A stretch of 7,059 nucleotides of DNA, from contig JAMPGN010000216.1 in assembly GCA_023663915.1 (NCBI GenBank), forward strand, positions 1 to 7,059, read 5' to 3'. Below the pieces are notes generated by a model. The model was given only the letters and a program-made list of their open reading frames with translations. It did no database searches and was not told the DNA's origin. A program made the translations under genes and the position numbers. Of the stretch, positions 1-6,940 are shown piece by piece (the first letter of the stretch is position 1; each line of letters opens with the position of its first letter). This DNA comes from Eubacterium sp. Lineage in GTDB: Bacteria > Bacillota_A > Clostridia > Lachnospirales > Lachnospiraceae.

Positions 1-1
1 G

Positions 2-94
2 GTGTTTGCGATTTTCCTGAAATTTGATATCGAGAAAAAACTGCCGCAGATCAGAAAAGAAATGGAAGAGAGAAGAACGCTGGGAAATGAATAA
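2..94 (+). CDS. C-terminal fragment of a probable GPH-family (MelB/YicJ-like) sugar:cation symporter
   Basis: Only the last 30 codons are in the window; the gene begins upstream and ends at TAA 92-94. The visible tail starts hydrophobic (VFAIFLKFD) and continues as a charged, Lys/Glu/Arg-rich helix (KKLPQIRKEMEERR). This resembles the end of glycoside-pentoside-hexuronide symporters, where the last membrane helix runs into a cytoplasmic 'F-Y-x-L-D-x-K...I...E-L-x-x-R' tail. That family imports oligosaccharides or glycosides with H+ or Na+. The family call is from memory of this tail pattern and is limited by the small fragment; another membrane protein with a charged tail is possible. It reads in the same direction as the GH2 gene 184 bp downstream, consistent with import of the substrate that the cytoplasmic GH2 and GH78 enzymes cleave. 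Confidence 0.6.
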   Translation: MFAIFLKFDIEKKLPQIRKEMEERRTLGNE

Positions 95-181
95 GGGTGG
101 GCTAAAATTTTTTATAAAACAATATATTACAATTTAAAAAAATATCCTACAAAAGCGAAGCAAAAGTATTTGATAAGATTT

Positions 182-202
182 ACATACAAAGCGGATATAC
201 CG
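182..202 (+). promoter_or_regulatory. Candidate activator (AraC-type) binding site upstream of the GH2 gene
   Basis: The element reads ACATACAAA, six bases, ATACCG. The same spaced pattern (ACA, two bases, CAAA, six bases, ATACCG) occurs upstream of the GH78 gene at 4067-4087, with 13 of 21 positions identical. In both places it ends 11-12 bases before a -10-like hexamer, in the slot where a -35 box would be. Two short conserved blocks about one helical turn apart fit one AraC-family monomer, whose two HTH motifs read adjacent major grooves. Caveat: AT-rich stretches here can match by chance; 129-149 also scores 13/21 against the GH78 copy. Inference only. Confidence 0.35.
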
Positions 203-214
203 AAACAGAGTTTT

Positions 215-220
215 TATTAT
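215..220 (+). promoter_or_regulatory. Candidate -10 box of the GH2 gene promoter
   Basis: TATTAT matches the sigma-A -10 consensus at five of six positions. There is no recognisable -35 hexamer 16-18 bases upstream; that place is taken by the shared element at 182-202, as expected for an activator-dependent promoter. A start about seven bases downstream would leave a leader of roughly 50 nt before the ATG at 279. Other AT-rich hexamers in 105-150 cannot be excluded. Confidence 0.35.
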
Positions 221-263
221 CTTGGCGGTATTGCGACAAATAGAGAGATTTCATAGCGAAAGC

Positions 264-271
264 AGAAAGGG
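264..271 (+). promoter_or_regulatory. Ribosome binding site fixing the GH2 start at 279
   Basis: AGAAAGGG lies seven bases before ATG 279. This decides the start: the same frame is open back to a TTG at 222, but no Shine-Dalgarno sequence sits in front of that TTG, and the 19 extra residues do not resemble a GH2 N-terminus, whereas 'MKKISLNDGWLF' does. Confidence 0.8.
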
Positions 272-278
272 CACAAGT

Positions 279-2774
279 ATGAAAAAAATATCTTTAAATG
301 ATGGCTGGCTGTTTGCCAAGGGAACCATTACAATGATGGAAATGTTTATGGGAAGTGGGGAGAAGATTCAACATATCGACCTGCCTCATGACGCCATGAT
401 CTACCAGGAGAGAACACAATCTACCGCGAACGCGCATCAGACCGGTTTTTATCCGGGCGGAGAATACACCTATATCAAACAGTGGGATGTTCCGGAAGAT
501 TGGAAAGACCATACGGTAGTTTTGGAATTTGAAGGAGTGGCGGACACCTGCCGTATTTATCTGAACGGTGACTTTGTGGCGGTAAACTACAATCCGTACA
601 GCTCTATTTTTGTAGACGCGACCGGTTATTTGAAATATGGGCAGACAAACGAGATTAAGGTGGAAGTGTGCAGTGTGGAACAGTCCAGCCGCTGGTATAG
701 CGGCGCCGGTCTGTACCGCCCGGTGAATGCATGGGTTGGCGGTGCGGTCTATATTCCGGAACGGGGCGTTCGTATTTCCACCAAAGAGACCGATGATGCG
801 GCGGCAGTTGTAGAGTTAGAAATTCCTGTCTGCAGCCAGATTTCTGCGCCGGTGCAATTACAGTTGGAAGTTACCTTGTCTGGCGAGAGTCAGATGATAG
901 CCGCAAAGGAAAACGCCTGTGTCACGGTTTTTGGGGAGGGTACACAGATGTGCAGTATGCGTCTGGTGATAGAGAATCCCGCTTTGTGGAGTGATGAAAC
1001 ACCGAATCTGTATACCTGCGAGATTGCGGTGAAAGAAGGAGAGAATATTGCAGACAGCGTGAATATTCCGGTAGGAATCCGGACACTCCGGCTAAATGCG
1101 AAGCAGGGATTGCTGGTCAACGGAAAATCGGTAAAACTCCGCGGCACGTGTATTCATCACGACAATGGACTGATTGGCGCGGCAACCTTCCCGGATGCAG
1201 AGTACCGCCGCTGCCTTCAGATGAAGGAGGCAGGATTCAATGCACTCCGCAGCTCTCACCATCCTATGAGTAAGGCTATGCTGGATGCATGCGACCGTCT
1301 GGGGATGTTTGTTATGGATGAGTTGTCTGATATCTGGACACGGACGAAAAACCAGCATGACTACGCCAATTATTTTCCGGATTTCTGGGAGAGGGATGTG
1401 GCGGGCATGATTGAAAAAGACTACAATCATCCATGTGTCATTCTCTATTCTACGGGGAATGAAATACCGGAAGCAGGTACATCGCGCGGCGCAGAGTGGA
1501 ATCGGAAGATTCACAGAAAGATCAAGCGGTTAGATTCCACACGTTATACGACGAGCGGTATCAATGGCCTGATGGCAGGAGCAGACAGAATGGGAGAAAT
1601 CGTTGGTCAGGCAAGCGGTATGACACCGGAACAGCTTGCGGCGATGCAGGCGCCGGCTGAACAAGAGGCACAGGAATCGGCGGAACGCGGAGGGGCAGAT
1701 GCGGTAAATGGAATGGCAGCGGTTATGGTGGGACCTCTGGCAGACGCCATTGCTACGAGTCCGATCCTGGAGGAATTAATTGGAGAGTTCGCTGCGGCAA
1801 ATGACATTGCAGGATATAATTATCTGACAGCGCTTCACGAGGAAGACCATAGACGGCATCCAAGCCGCGTGGTACTTGGAACAGAGACTTTTCCGGCGGA
1901 TATCGTGCATCTCTGGGATGTGGTAACGCGGAATGCACATGTCCTGGGTGATTTTACATGGACCGGATATGATTATCTGGGAGAAGCAGGATGCGGCGTA
2001 TTCCACTACGACGGCGGAGAGAACTTCTCGGCGCACTGGCCGGACCGGCTGGCTGGCATCGGAGACATTGATATTCTGGGAGACCGCAAACCGATCAGCT
2101 ATCTCAGACAAGCTGTGTATGGTATCGGACATGCGCCGTCGATCGGCGTGCTGCGTATGGATAAAGCAGGTAAAACTGCGAGTAAAACACCATGGATGTG
2201 GAAGGATAATATTGCAAGCTGGACGTGGAACGGCTATGAGGGGCAGAATGCCAGCGTGGATGTCTATGCCAATGCAGATGAGGTGGAGCTGTTCATAAAT
2301 GGAAAAAGCCTGGGACGGCAGCCGGTTTCGGGAACCTATGCAGCGGCCTATGAGGTACCTTACGAGCCGGGCATCCTGGAGGCGGTCAGCTATCTGGAAG
2401 GAGCGGAGGCAGGGCGTTATGCATTACAGACGGCGGGAGCGCCCAACGTACTTCGGGCGAAAACCGACCGGAATGAGCTTCCAGCGGACGGCGAAGCGCT
2501 TGCCTTTGTGAAAATCCGTCTGACGGATGCGGCGGGAAACTGGAACCGTCAGCAGGCGGCAGCCATTACCGTAAAGCTGGAGGGAAGTGCGGTTCTGCAG
2601 GGATTTGGCAGTGCGGACCCAAGCTGTGAGGGCAGCTACCAGAATGATACGTGGAACACCTATGACGGAGCGGTAATGGCGGTCATCCGCGCAGCGAAGG
2701 AGCCGGGGCAGGCGAAGCTGACCGTTTCGGCGGAAGGCTGTGCCGATACGACGGTTGTCCTTACGATGTTATGA
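279..2774 (+). CDS. Glycoside hydrolase family 2 enzyme with DUF4982 and C-terminal domain 5, probable beta-galactosidase
   Basis: The protein has 831 residues and no signal peptide, so it should act in the cytoplasm as a retaining exo-beta-glycosidase. Approximate domains: sugar-binding jelly roll 1-170 (with the GH2 signature SRWYSGAGLYR), Ig-like domain 175-285, TIM barrel 288-630 starting RGTCIHHDNG, DUF4982-like domain 640-705 (ASWTWNG, VELFINGKSLG) and a C-terminal beta domain 723-831. The acid/base is E395 in STGNE and the nucleophile is E536 in GTETF. The barrel motif FTWTGYDYLGE (559-569) is typical of DUF4982-type beta-galactosidases, and I see no N-x-K motif of beta-glucuronidases, so galactosidase is preferred; the actual sugar is not proven. 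Odd: about 70 extra Ala/Glu/Met-rich residues (433-508) lie between the two catalytic glutamates. The start is set by the Shine-Dalgarno sequence at 264-271. The stop overlaps by 6 bp the stop of the convergent AraC gene. Confidence 0.93.
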   Translation: MKKISLNDGWLFAKGTITMMEMFMGSGEKIQHIDLPHDAMIYQERTQSTANAHQTGFYPGGEYTYIKQWDVPEDWKDHTVVLEFEGVADTCRIYLNGDFVAVNYNPYSSIFVDATGYLKYGQTNEIKVEVCSVEQSSRWYSGAGLYRPVNAWVGGAVYIPERGVRISTKETDDAAAVVELEIPVCSQISAPVQLQLEVTLSGESQMIAAKENACVTVFGEGTQMCSMRLVIENPALWSDETPNLYTCEIAVKEGENIADSVNIPVGIRTLRLNAKQGLLVNGKSVKLRGTCIHHDNGLIGAATFPDAEYRRCLQMKEAGFNALRSSHHPMSKAMLDACDRLGMFVMDELSDIWTRTKNQHDYANYFPDFWERDVAGMIEKDYNHPCVILYSTGNEIPEAGTSRGAEWNRKIHRKIKRLDSTRYTTSGINGLMAGADRMGEIVGQASGMTPEQLAAMQAPAEQEAQESAERGGADAVNGMAAVMVGPLADAIATSPILEELIGEFAAANDIAGYNYLTALHEEDHRRHPSRVVLGTETFPADIVHLWDVVTRNAHVLGDFTWTGYDYLGEAGCGVFHYDGGENFSAHWPDRLAGIGDIDILGDRKPISYLRQAVYGIGHAPSIGVLRMDKAGKTASKTPWMWKDNIASWTWNGYEGQNASVDVYANADEVELFINGKSLGRQPVSGTYAAAYEVPYEPGILEAVSYLEGAEAGRYALQTAGAPNVLRAKTDRNELPADGEALAFVKIRLTDAAGNWNRQQAAAITVKLEGSAVLQGFGSADPSCEGSYQNDTWNTYDGAVMAVIRAAKEPGQAKLTVSAEGCADTTVVLTML

Positions 2775-3971
2775 TTGTACAGTAGAGAACTTGTCGCGGT
2801 ACTGCTTTGGCGTCAGGTTGTATTTCTTTTTAAACACATTTTGAAAGTAGGACTGGCTGGAGAAGCATAAGTAATTGCTGATCTCACTTAAGGTTTTATC
2901 GGAGTAGCGCAGCAGGCTTTTTGCTTCTTCCAGCTTGCACTGCATAATAAAGTCGCTGATATCGAAGCCGAGTTCTGTTTTGAAGCGCCCGGAAAGATAA
3001 GAGCGGCTTTTTCCGATGTAGTCCGCCACATCCTTTACGCGGATGACCTCGTTGATGTGGTATGTTATATACTGGATACATTCAAATATTTCCTGCGACA
3101 TCCCCTGTGGAATTTTATTCTGTGCCACGCGCTCGGAGAAATCGATACACATCGAATATTCGAGATTGGTTATGTAGGAAATATCAGAGCTGTTCTCACA
3201 TTCCTGAATATAAATGTCGGCGAGATGGTACGCCTGTTCCGTGTCCATGCCGCCGGCGACCGCGCTGCGCATTGCGAGGGCAATCGCTGAGATAAAGATA
3301 TTCTTTTCCTGCCGCAGGACATTGCTTGCCATGGTGCCTGCCGATAACGTAGCCGAATCTTTCAAGAGTTCTTTGACCTTTTCTGTGTTTCCGCTTTGGA
3401 TCATCTGCATTAGCTGGCGTTCAAAATGATAAGTATTGTGATAATCCTGGTTTTCCTTTGCCTCAAACACCCGGTTAGAGTGGATACCGGAGCGTGCCTG
3501 GATGTTGCTCGTATCGTTCAGATGAAAATGCATGTTGATATCAAGCGACTGATCGTTGACACACAGATGCAGGTAGGCAAGCGTCTCTAAGAAACGATGG
3601 AAAGATACCGCCGGTGCGTTCGACAGAAGTGCCTCAACTTCTTCCCTATGTTCCGGACTGATGGCGTATTCTTTCATGAAGCTGCGGAGTGTAAAATCGG
3701 AATACGGCGTGCCAAATAGCGGACCGACATATAAAACATGCTCTTCGTCCAGGCTTTTGACGCATCCAAAGCAACTGAACGACGGGGAGATATAATAGCC
3801 CGGATTTTCTGAAAAAAGCGTAAAGCCGGACAGCATTTTCCGAAAAATATTATACTTTTCCCAATAGGATGGAAAAGAGCAGATCTCCTTTGTCGGAACG
3901 TGGTAATAGGTGAGCGGGATTAATGTGGTCGCGTAAAACCGGCGGCAAAATTCCTTATAATCAGTAATCAT
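2769..3971 (-). CDS. AraC-family transcriptional regulator, three-part 400-aa type
   Basis: This is a DNA-binding regulator, probably a sugar-responsive activator of the flanking glycosidase genes. Three parts are visible. An N-terminal sensor-like region (about 1-150) contains the FGCV...YVGPLFGTP pattern, which I know from Clostridia AraC proteins. A helical middle region (about 177-285) contains LRQEKN, RSAVAGGMDTEQAYHLADIYIQ and a conserved 'E...I..L' stretch. The AraC HTH domain (about 294-395) has a first HTH around 309-331 (VKDVADYIGKSRSYLSGRFK) and a second around 361-391, ending in the family signature FSSQSYFQNVFKKKYNLTPKQYR. ATG at 3971-3969 is preceded by AAAGGGG seven bases upstream. 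The gene is convergent with GH2 (stops overlap) and divergent from GH78, so it shares a 218-bp promoter region with the latter. The effector cannot be read from sequence; rhamnose, galactose or a glycoside are candidates. Confidence 0.92.
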   Translation of the reverse strand: MITDYKEFCRRFYATTLIPLTYYHVPTKEICSFPSYWEKYNIFRKMLSGFTLFSENPGYYISPSFSCFGCVKSLDEEHVLYVGPLFGTPYSDFTLRSFMKEYAISPEHREEVEALLSNAPAVSFHRFLETLAYLHLCVNDQSLDINMHFHLNDTSNIQARSGIHSNRVFEAKENQDYHNTYHFERQLMQMIQSGNTEKVKELLKDSATLSAGTMASNVLRQEKNIFISAIALAMRSAVAGGMDTEQAYHLADIYIQECENSSDISYITNLEYSMCIDFSERVAQNKIPQGMSQEIFECIQYITYHINEVIRVKDVADYIGKSRSYLSGRFKTELGFDISDFIMQCKLEEAKSLLRYSDKTLSEISNYLCFSSQSYFQNVFKKKYNLTPKQYRDKFSTVQS

Positions 3972-3978
3972 GGCAATT

Positions 3979-3985
3979 CCCCTTT
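3979..3985 (-). promoter_or_regulatory. Ribosome binding site of the AraC-family gene
   Basis: On the - strand this reads AAAGGGG, seven bases before the ATG at 3971-3969, which is good spacing for a Firmicute and supports that start. Confidence 0.75.
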
Positions 3986-4019
3986 GATAGCATTGGCGTA
4001 TCTCATGTCATTTTCTATA

Positions 4020-4048
4020 ATTATAAGTCACAATTTCCCATGGCACAA
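4020..4048 (-). promoter_or_regulatory. Candidate promoter of the AraC-family gene
   Basis: On the - strand a perfect TATAAT lies at 4025-4020. Exactly 17 bases upstream is TTGTGC (4048-4043), which keeps the TTG of the -35 consensus but only three of six positions overall. Transcription would start near 4013 and give a leader of about 40 nt. The -35 falls within the CACAAT repeat pair at 4029-4049. Confidence 0.5.
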
Positions 4049-4049
4049 T
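4029..4049. repeat. CACAAT direct repeat pair in the divergent promoter region
   Basis: CACAAT occurs at 4029-4034 and again at 4044-4049, a 15-base period; the two copies also share a T two bases further on. The pair spans the -35 to -10 spacer of the AraC gene's candidate promoter, so a protein bound there could repress that gene. The 15-base period is not the ~21-base period of classic AraC tandem sites, so the link to this regulator is weak. Confidence 0.2.
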
Positions 4050-4066
4050 GTTAAAATTACAAGATA

Positions 4067-4087
4067 ACAATCAAAAATACAATACCG
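4067..4087 (+). promoter_or_regulatory. Candidate activator (AraC-type) binding site upstream of the GH78 gene
   Basis: The element reads ACAATCAAA, six bases, ATACCG, the second copy of the spaced pattern also seen at 182-202 before the GH2 gene. It ends 11 bases before TATGAT (4099-4104). It lies on the far side of the AraC gene's own -35, so binding here could serve GH78 activation without blocking the AraC promoter. Same caveat as for the other copy: the region is AT-rich and the match is 13 of 21. Confidence 0.35.
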
Positions 4088-4098
4088 GAATAAATTCG

Positions 4099-4109
4099 TA
4101 TGATATTAT
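4099..4109 (+). promoter_or_regulatory. Candidate -10 region of the GH78 gene promoter
   Basis: Two overlapping -10 candidates are present: TATGAT at 4099-4104 and TATTAT at 4104-4109, the latter preceded by TG one base upstream (an extended -10). Both match the consensus at five of six positions. No good -35 is found at the usual distance, consistent with activator dependence. The leader to the ATG at 4190 would be about 75-80 nt. Confidence 0.4.
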
Positions 4110-4170
4110 GTTTATAAATAATCTGTAAGGAAGCAATCAGAAACAGATGCAATGGAGATTATATAAAAAT

Positions 4171-4177
4171 GAGGAGG
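4171..4177 (+). promoter_or_regulatory. Ribosome binding site of the GH78 gene
   Basis: GAGGAGG is a strong Shine-Dalgarno sequence, but it lies 12 bases before ATG 4190, longer than usual. An in-frame stop at 4181-4183 rules out any earlier start, and the N-terminus from 4190 fits the family, so the start stands. Confidence 0.7.
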
Positions 4178-4189
4178 ATATAAGAGCGT

Positions 4190-6940
4190 ATGATTCAGGA
4201 TTTCAAAATTGAGTACAGAACGAACCCGATTGGGATTGACAGCGAGCCGCGTTTTTCGTGGAAGCTGGTCAGCGACCGGCAGGATGTTGTACAGAAGTAT
4301 TATCAGATTCAGGTCATCACACAGGGAAAGCTGGTGTGGGAGAGCGGATGCGTCGAGAGCGACCAGTCTATCCTAGTGCCGTATACGGGCGCAAAATTAA
4401 AGCCGATGACGGAATATCAGGTACAGGTCAACGTCTGGGACAATTACGGTGAGCAGGGGCAGGAGCAGGGCAGCTTCGAGACCGACCTGATGGATAAGGG
4501 GAACTGGCGGGCGGACTGGATTACACACAATCTGCCGGATGACGAAACCGCTTGTCCGGTATACGCAAAAAAGTTTATTGTTTCCAAGAATGTGGTAAAG
4601 GCAAGGCTTTACGCGACTGCCTGCGGTGTGTATGAAGCACACATCAACGGACAGAAAGTGGGCGATGCATTCTTTGCGCCGGGGTGGACTTCCTACCATA
4701 ACCGTCTGCAGTACCAGACCTATGATGTGACAGGGATGTTGGCAGAGGAAAACGAGATTAAAATTACGGTGGGGAACGGCTGGTATAAGGGCGAACTCGG
4801 CTTTGACGCTGCTCCGAACCGCTATGGTGACAAGACAGCGCTTCTTGCAATGCTTGCCATCGAATATGAGGATGGTGAAAAAGCGTTTATCGGCACGGAT
4901 ACGAGCTGGAATGTGGAGACTGGGGCGATCTGTTTCTCCGAGATTTACCATGGCGAAACGCAGGACTTTACAAGGAAGGCACAATCTGCAGGGACAGCGG
5001 CGCTTTTTGATAGGAAAGATGCCATCGGACAGATTGTTGCGCAGGAATCTGAGCCGGTGCGCGTGAATAAGCGTTTCGCCGCGCCCCACAAAATTGTGAC
5101 GCCCAAGGGTGAGCTTGTATTTGATTTCGGGCAGAATATGGCAGGGCTTGTGGAGGTTACGCTTCCAAGACTGACCGGGGAAAAGCTTGTGATACGACAT
5201 GCAGAGACGCTTGACAAGGAAGGCAATTTCTATACCGAAAATCTGCGGACGGCGCGATGCATAGATACTTATCTTTACGGAGAGGAGCAGGTCGGAATGA
5301 CCGTGATGCCGCATTTTACGTTCCACGGCTTCCGCTACATCTGCGTAGAAGGCGCGGCGGAAGCGGCGGCGGAATGCTTTACGGCGTGCGCACTGCACAC
5401 GGACATGCAGCAGACCGGAAGTTTTACCTGTGACAATGCGTTGGTAAACCAACTGCAGAACAATATCGAATGGGGACAGCGCAGCAATTTCTTAGACATT
5501 CCGACCGACTGTCCGCAGCGTGATGAGCGTCTCGGCTGGACGGGTGATGCGCAGGTCTTCTGTGGTACGGCTTCCTACAATTTCAATACGGCGCTCTTTT
5601 TCGGTAAATGGCTCAGGGATATGGCGGCGGAGACGACCATGGAGTGGGGTGTGCCGCACACCGTGCCTAATATCATGGGCGACCAGACGGGAGCGGCGGC
5701 GTGGAGCGACGCGGCGACGATCATTCCGTGGGCGGTTTATCAGGTTTATGGAGATAAGAAGATGCTTGCAGAGCAGTTCCCGCTGATGAAAAGCTGGGTA
5801 GATTACATCCGGTCACATGTGTCGGACAACGGATTGTGGCAGACGGGTTTCCAGTACGGGGACTGGCTCGCGCTCGATATTGAGGCGAGAAGTACCGACC
5901 GGAACGGCGGAACAGACAAATATCTCGTTGCGAATGCCTATTACGCTTATTCGACAAGACTTGTGAGAGATGCCGCGGCAGCGCTCGGCTATGCGGCGGA
6001 GGAGAAAGAGTACGGTGAACTTCTCGACACGGTTGTCGATGCGATCCATCGGGAATATGTCACGCAGAACGGAAGGCTCGTGAGCGAGACACAGACTGCC
6101 TGTGTTGTAATGCTGTATTTCGACATTGCAAGGCAGGAGTACCGGGAGCAGATTTTGAAGACGCTGGCGGATAATATTGCCGTACATCACGGGCATCTGA
6201 CGACCGGCTTTGTCGGGACGCCGTATTTGTGCCATTGTCTGACGGAAAACGGACAGCATAACCTTGCCGGTGAGATTTTCATGAAGGAGGATTTTCCGGG
6301 CTGGTTCTATGCGGTAAAGAAAGGCGCGACGACAATCTGGGAGCGCTGGAATTCGGTTCTTCCGGACGGAAGTTTTGACGAGTCCGGTATGAACTCCCTC
6401 AACCACTATGCCTATGGTTCGATCGGAAGCTGGCTGTACGAGCGGGTGGCAGGTATCCGCGCCATGGAGGCAGGTTATAAGAAAATCCGTATTCAGCCGA
6501 TGCTGACCAAGGGGATGACGGAAGTGTCTGCATCTTACGAGTCCGTGTATGGGACGATCCGAAGCGCGTGGAGCTGCAGGGATGGAAAAATCACGGTAGA
6601 CATCCGGATTCCCGCCAATACGACGGCAGTCGTCTGCCTGCCGGAAAAGGAGGAGGAGTTCACGATCGGTTCCGGATCGTACCATTACGAATATGAGACC
6701 GACACGAATCTGGAATTTGATAAATATACCTTTGAATCCAGATTAGGAGAGCTGTTAGCAGAGCAGGCGGCGCGGGATCTGTTTGAGCAGGCGGCGCCGG
6801 GCATGCTGGATAGTCCGATGATCAAGTTTGCATTTGACATGACAATATCCGAGCTTGTTGGGCATGCTTCGGATGCAAGACCGTTATTCCAGGCGGCGAT
6901 TGATATGCTGAATGCACAGGAACGGATAAAATACTTCTAA
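4190..6940 (+). CDS. Alpha-L-rhamnosidase, glycoside hydrolase family 78
   Basis: The 916-residue protein has no signal peptide and should hydrolyse terminal alpha-L-rhamnose from imported glycosides in the cytoplasm (inverting mechanism). Approximate domains: N-terminal fibronectin-like region 1-105 (RTNPIGID..PRFSW is the typical family opening), Bac_rhamnosid_N beta-sandwich 110-270 (ARLYATACGVYEAHINGQKV, APGWTSYHNRLQYQTYDVT, GNGWYKGELGF), concanavalin-like domain 290-395 (FDFGQNMAGLVEV), six-hairpin (alpha/alpha)6 barrel 405-745, and C-terminal beta domain 750-825. The signature DCPQRDERLGWTGDA (440-454) carries the expected general acid E446. E718 in TTIWERW is the likely general base, and NHYAYGS starts at 738. 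Unusual: about 80 helical residues (835-916) follow the normal C-terminal domain. The stop overlaps by 4 bp the stop of a convergent second AraC gene. The substrate aglycone or linkage cannot be read from sequence. Confidence 0.95.
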   Translation: MIQDFKIEYRTNPIGIDSEPRFSWKLVSDRQDVVQKYYQIQVITQGKLVWESGCVESDQSILVPYTGAKLKPMTEYQVQVNVWDNYGEQGQEQGSFETDLMDKGNWRADWITHNLPDDETACPVYAKKFIVSKNVVKARLYATACGVYEAHINGQKVGDAFFAPGWTSYHNRLQYQTYDVTGMLAEENEIKITVGNGWYKGELGFDAAPNRYGDKTALLAMLAIEYEDGEKAFIGTDTSWNVETGAICFSEIYHGETQDFTRKAQSAGTAALFDRKDAIGQIVAQESEPVRVNKRFAAPHKIVTPKGELVFDFGQNMAGLVEVTLPRLTGEKLVIRHAETLDKEGNFYTENLRTARCIDTYLYGEEQVGMTVMPHFTFHGFRYICVEGAAEAAAECFTACALHTDMQQTGSFTCDNALVNQLQNNIEWGQRSNFLDIPTDCPQRDERLGWTGDAQVFCGTASYNFNTALFFGKWLRDMAAETTMEWGVPHTVPNIMGDQTGAAAWSDAATIIPWAVYQVYGDKKMLAEQFPLMKSWVDYIRSHVSDNGLWQTGFQYGDWLALDIEARSTDRNGGTDKYLVANAYYAYSTRLVRDAAAALGYAAEEKEYGELLDTVVDAIHREYVTQNGRLVSETQTACVVMLYFDIARQEYREQILKTLADNIAVHHGHLTTGFVGTPYLCHCLTENGQHNLAGEIFMKEDFPGWFYAVKKGATTIWERWNSVLPDGSFDESGMNSLNHYAYGSIGSWLYERVAGIRAMEAGYKKIRIQPMLTKGMTEVSASYESVYGTIRSAWSCRDGKITVDIRIPANTTAVVCLPEKEEEFTIGSGSYHYEYETDTNLEFDKYTFESRLGELLAEQAARDLFEQAAPGMLDSPMIKFAFDMTISELVGHASDARPLFQAAIDMLNAQERIKYF

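Noticed and set aside
110..119. Palindrome TTTTATAAAA after the symporter gene as a terminator
   Set aside because: The stem is only A/T with no GC pairs, and AT-rich intergenic DNA makes such palindromes by chance; not a credible intrinsic terminator.
251..266. Possible catabolite (cre) site TCATAGCGAAAGCA in the GH2 leader
   Set aside because: Against the cre consensus it keeps the central CG and the ends but mismatches at about four fixed positions; too weak to call.
222..278. TTG start at 222 adding 19 residues to the GH2 protein
   Set aside because: No ribosome binding site precedes it, the extra residues are not GH2-like, it would lie at the presumed transcription start, and ATG 279 has a well-spaced AGAAAGGG.
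1222..1270. Strong Shine-Dalgarno-like GAAGGAGG followed nine bases later by ATG 1240
   Set aside because: The ATG is out of frame with GH2 and opens only nine codons before a stop; the purine run simply encodes Met-Lys-Glu in the barrel.
4397..5452. 351-codon open frame on the - strand inside the GH78 gene
   Set aside because: It is fully antisense to a gene with clear family motifs, its translation (Arg/His/Cys-rich, no domain) looks like a codon-bias shadow, and I see no convincing start context.
6645..6658. AAAAGGAGGAGGAG as a possible internal ribosome binding site near the end of GH78
   Set aside because: No start codon follows at usable distance; it encodes the Glu/Lys run EKEEE.
5813..6685. 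290-codon open frame on the - strand inside the GH78 gene
   Set aside because: Antisense shadow of the catalytic and C-terminal domains; composition is not protein-like and no motif is recognisable.
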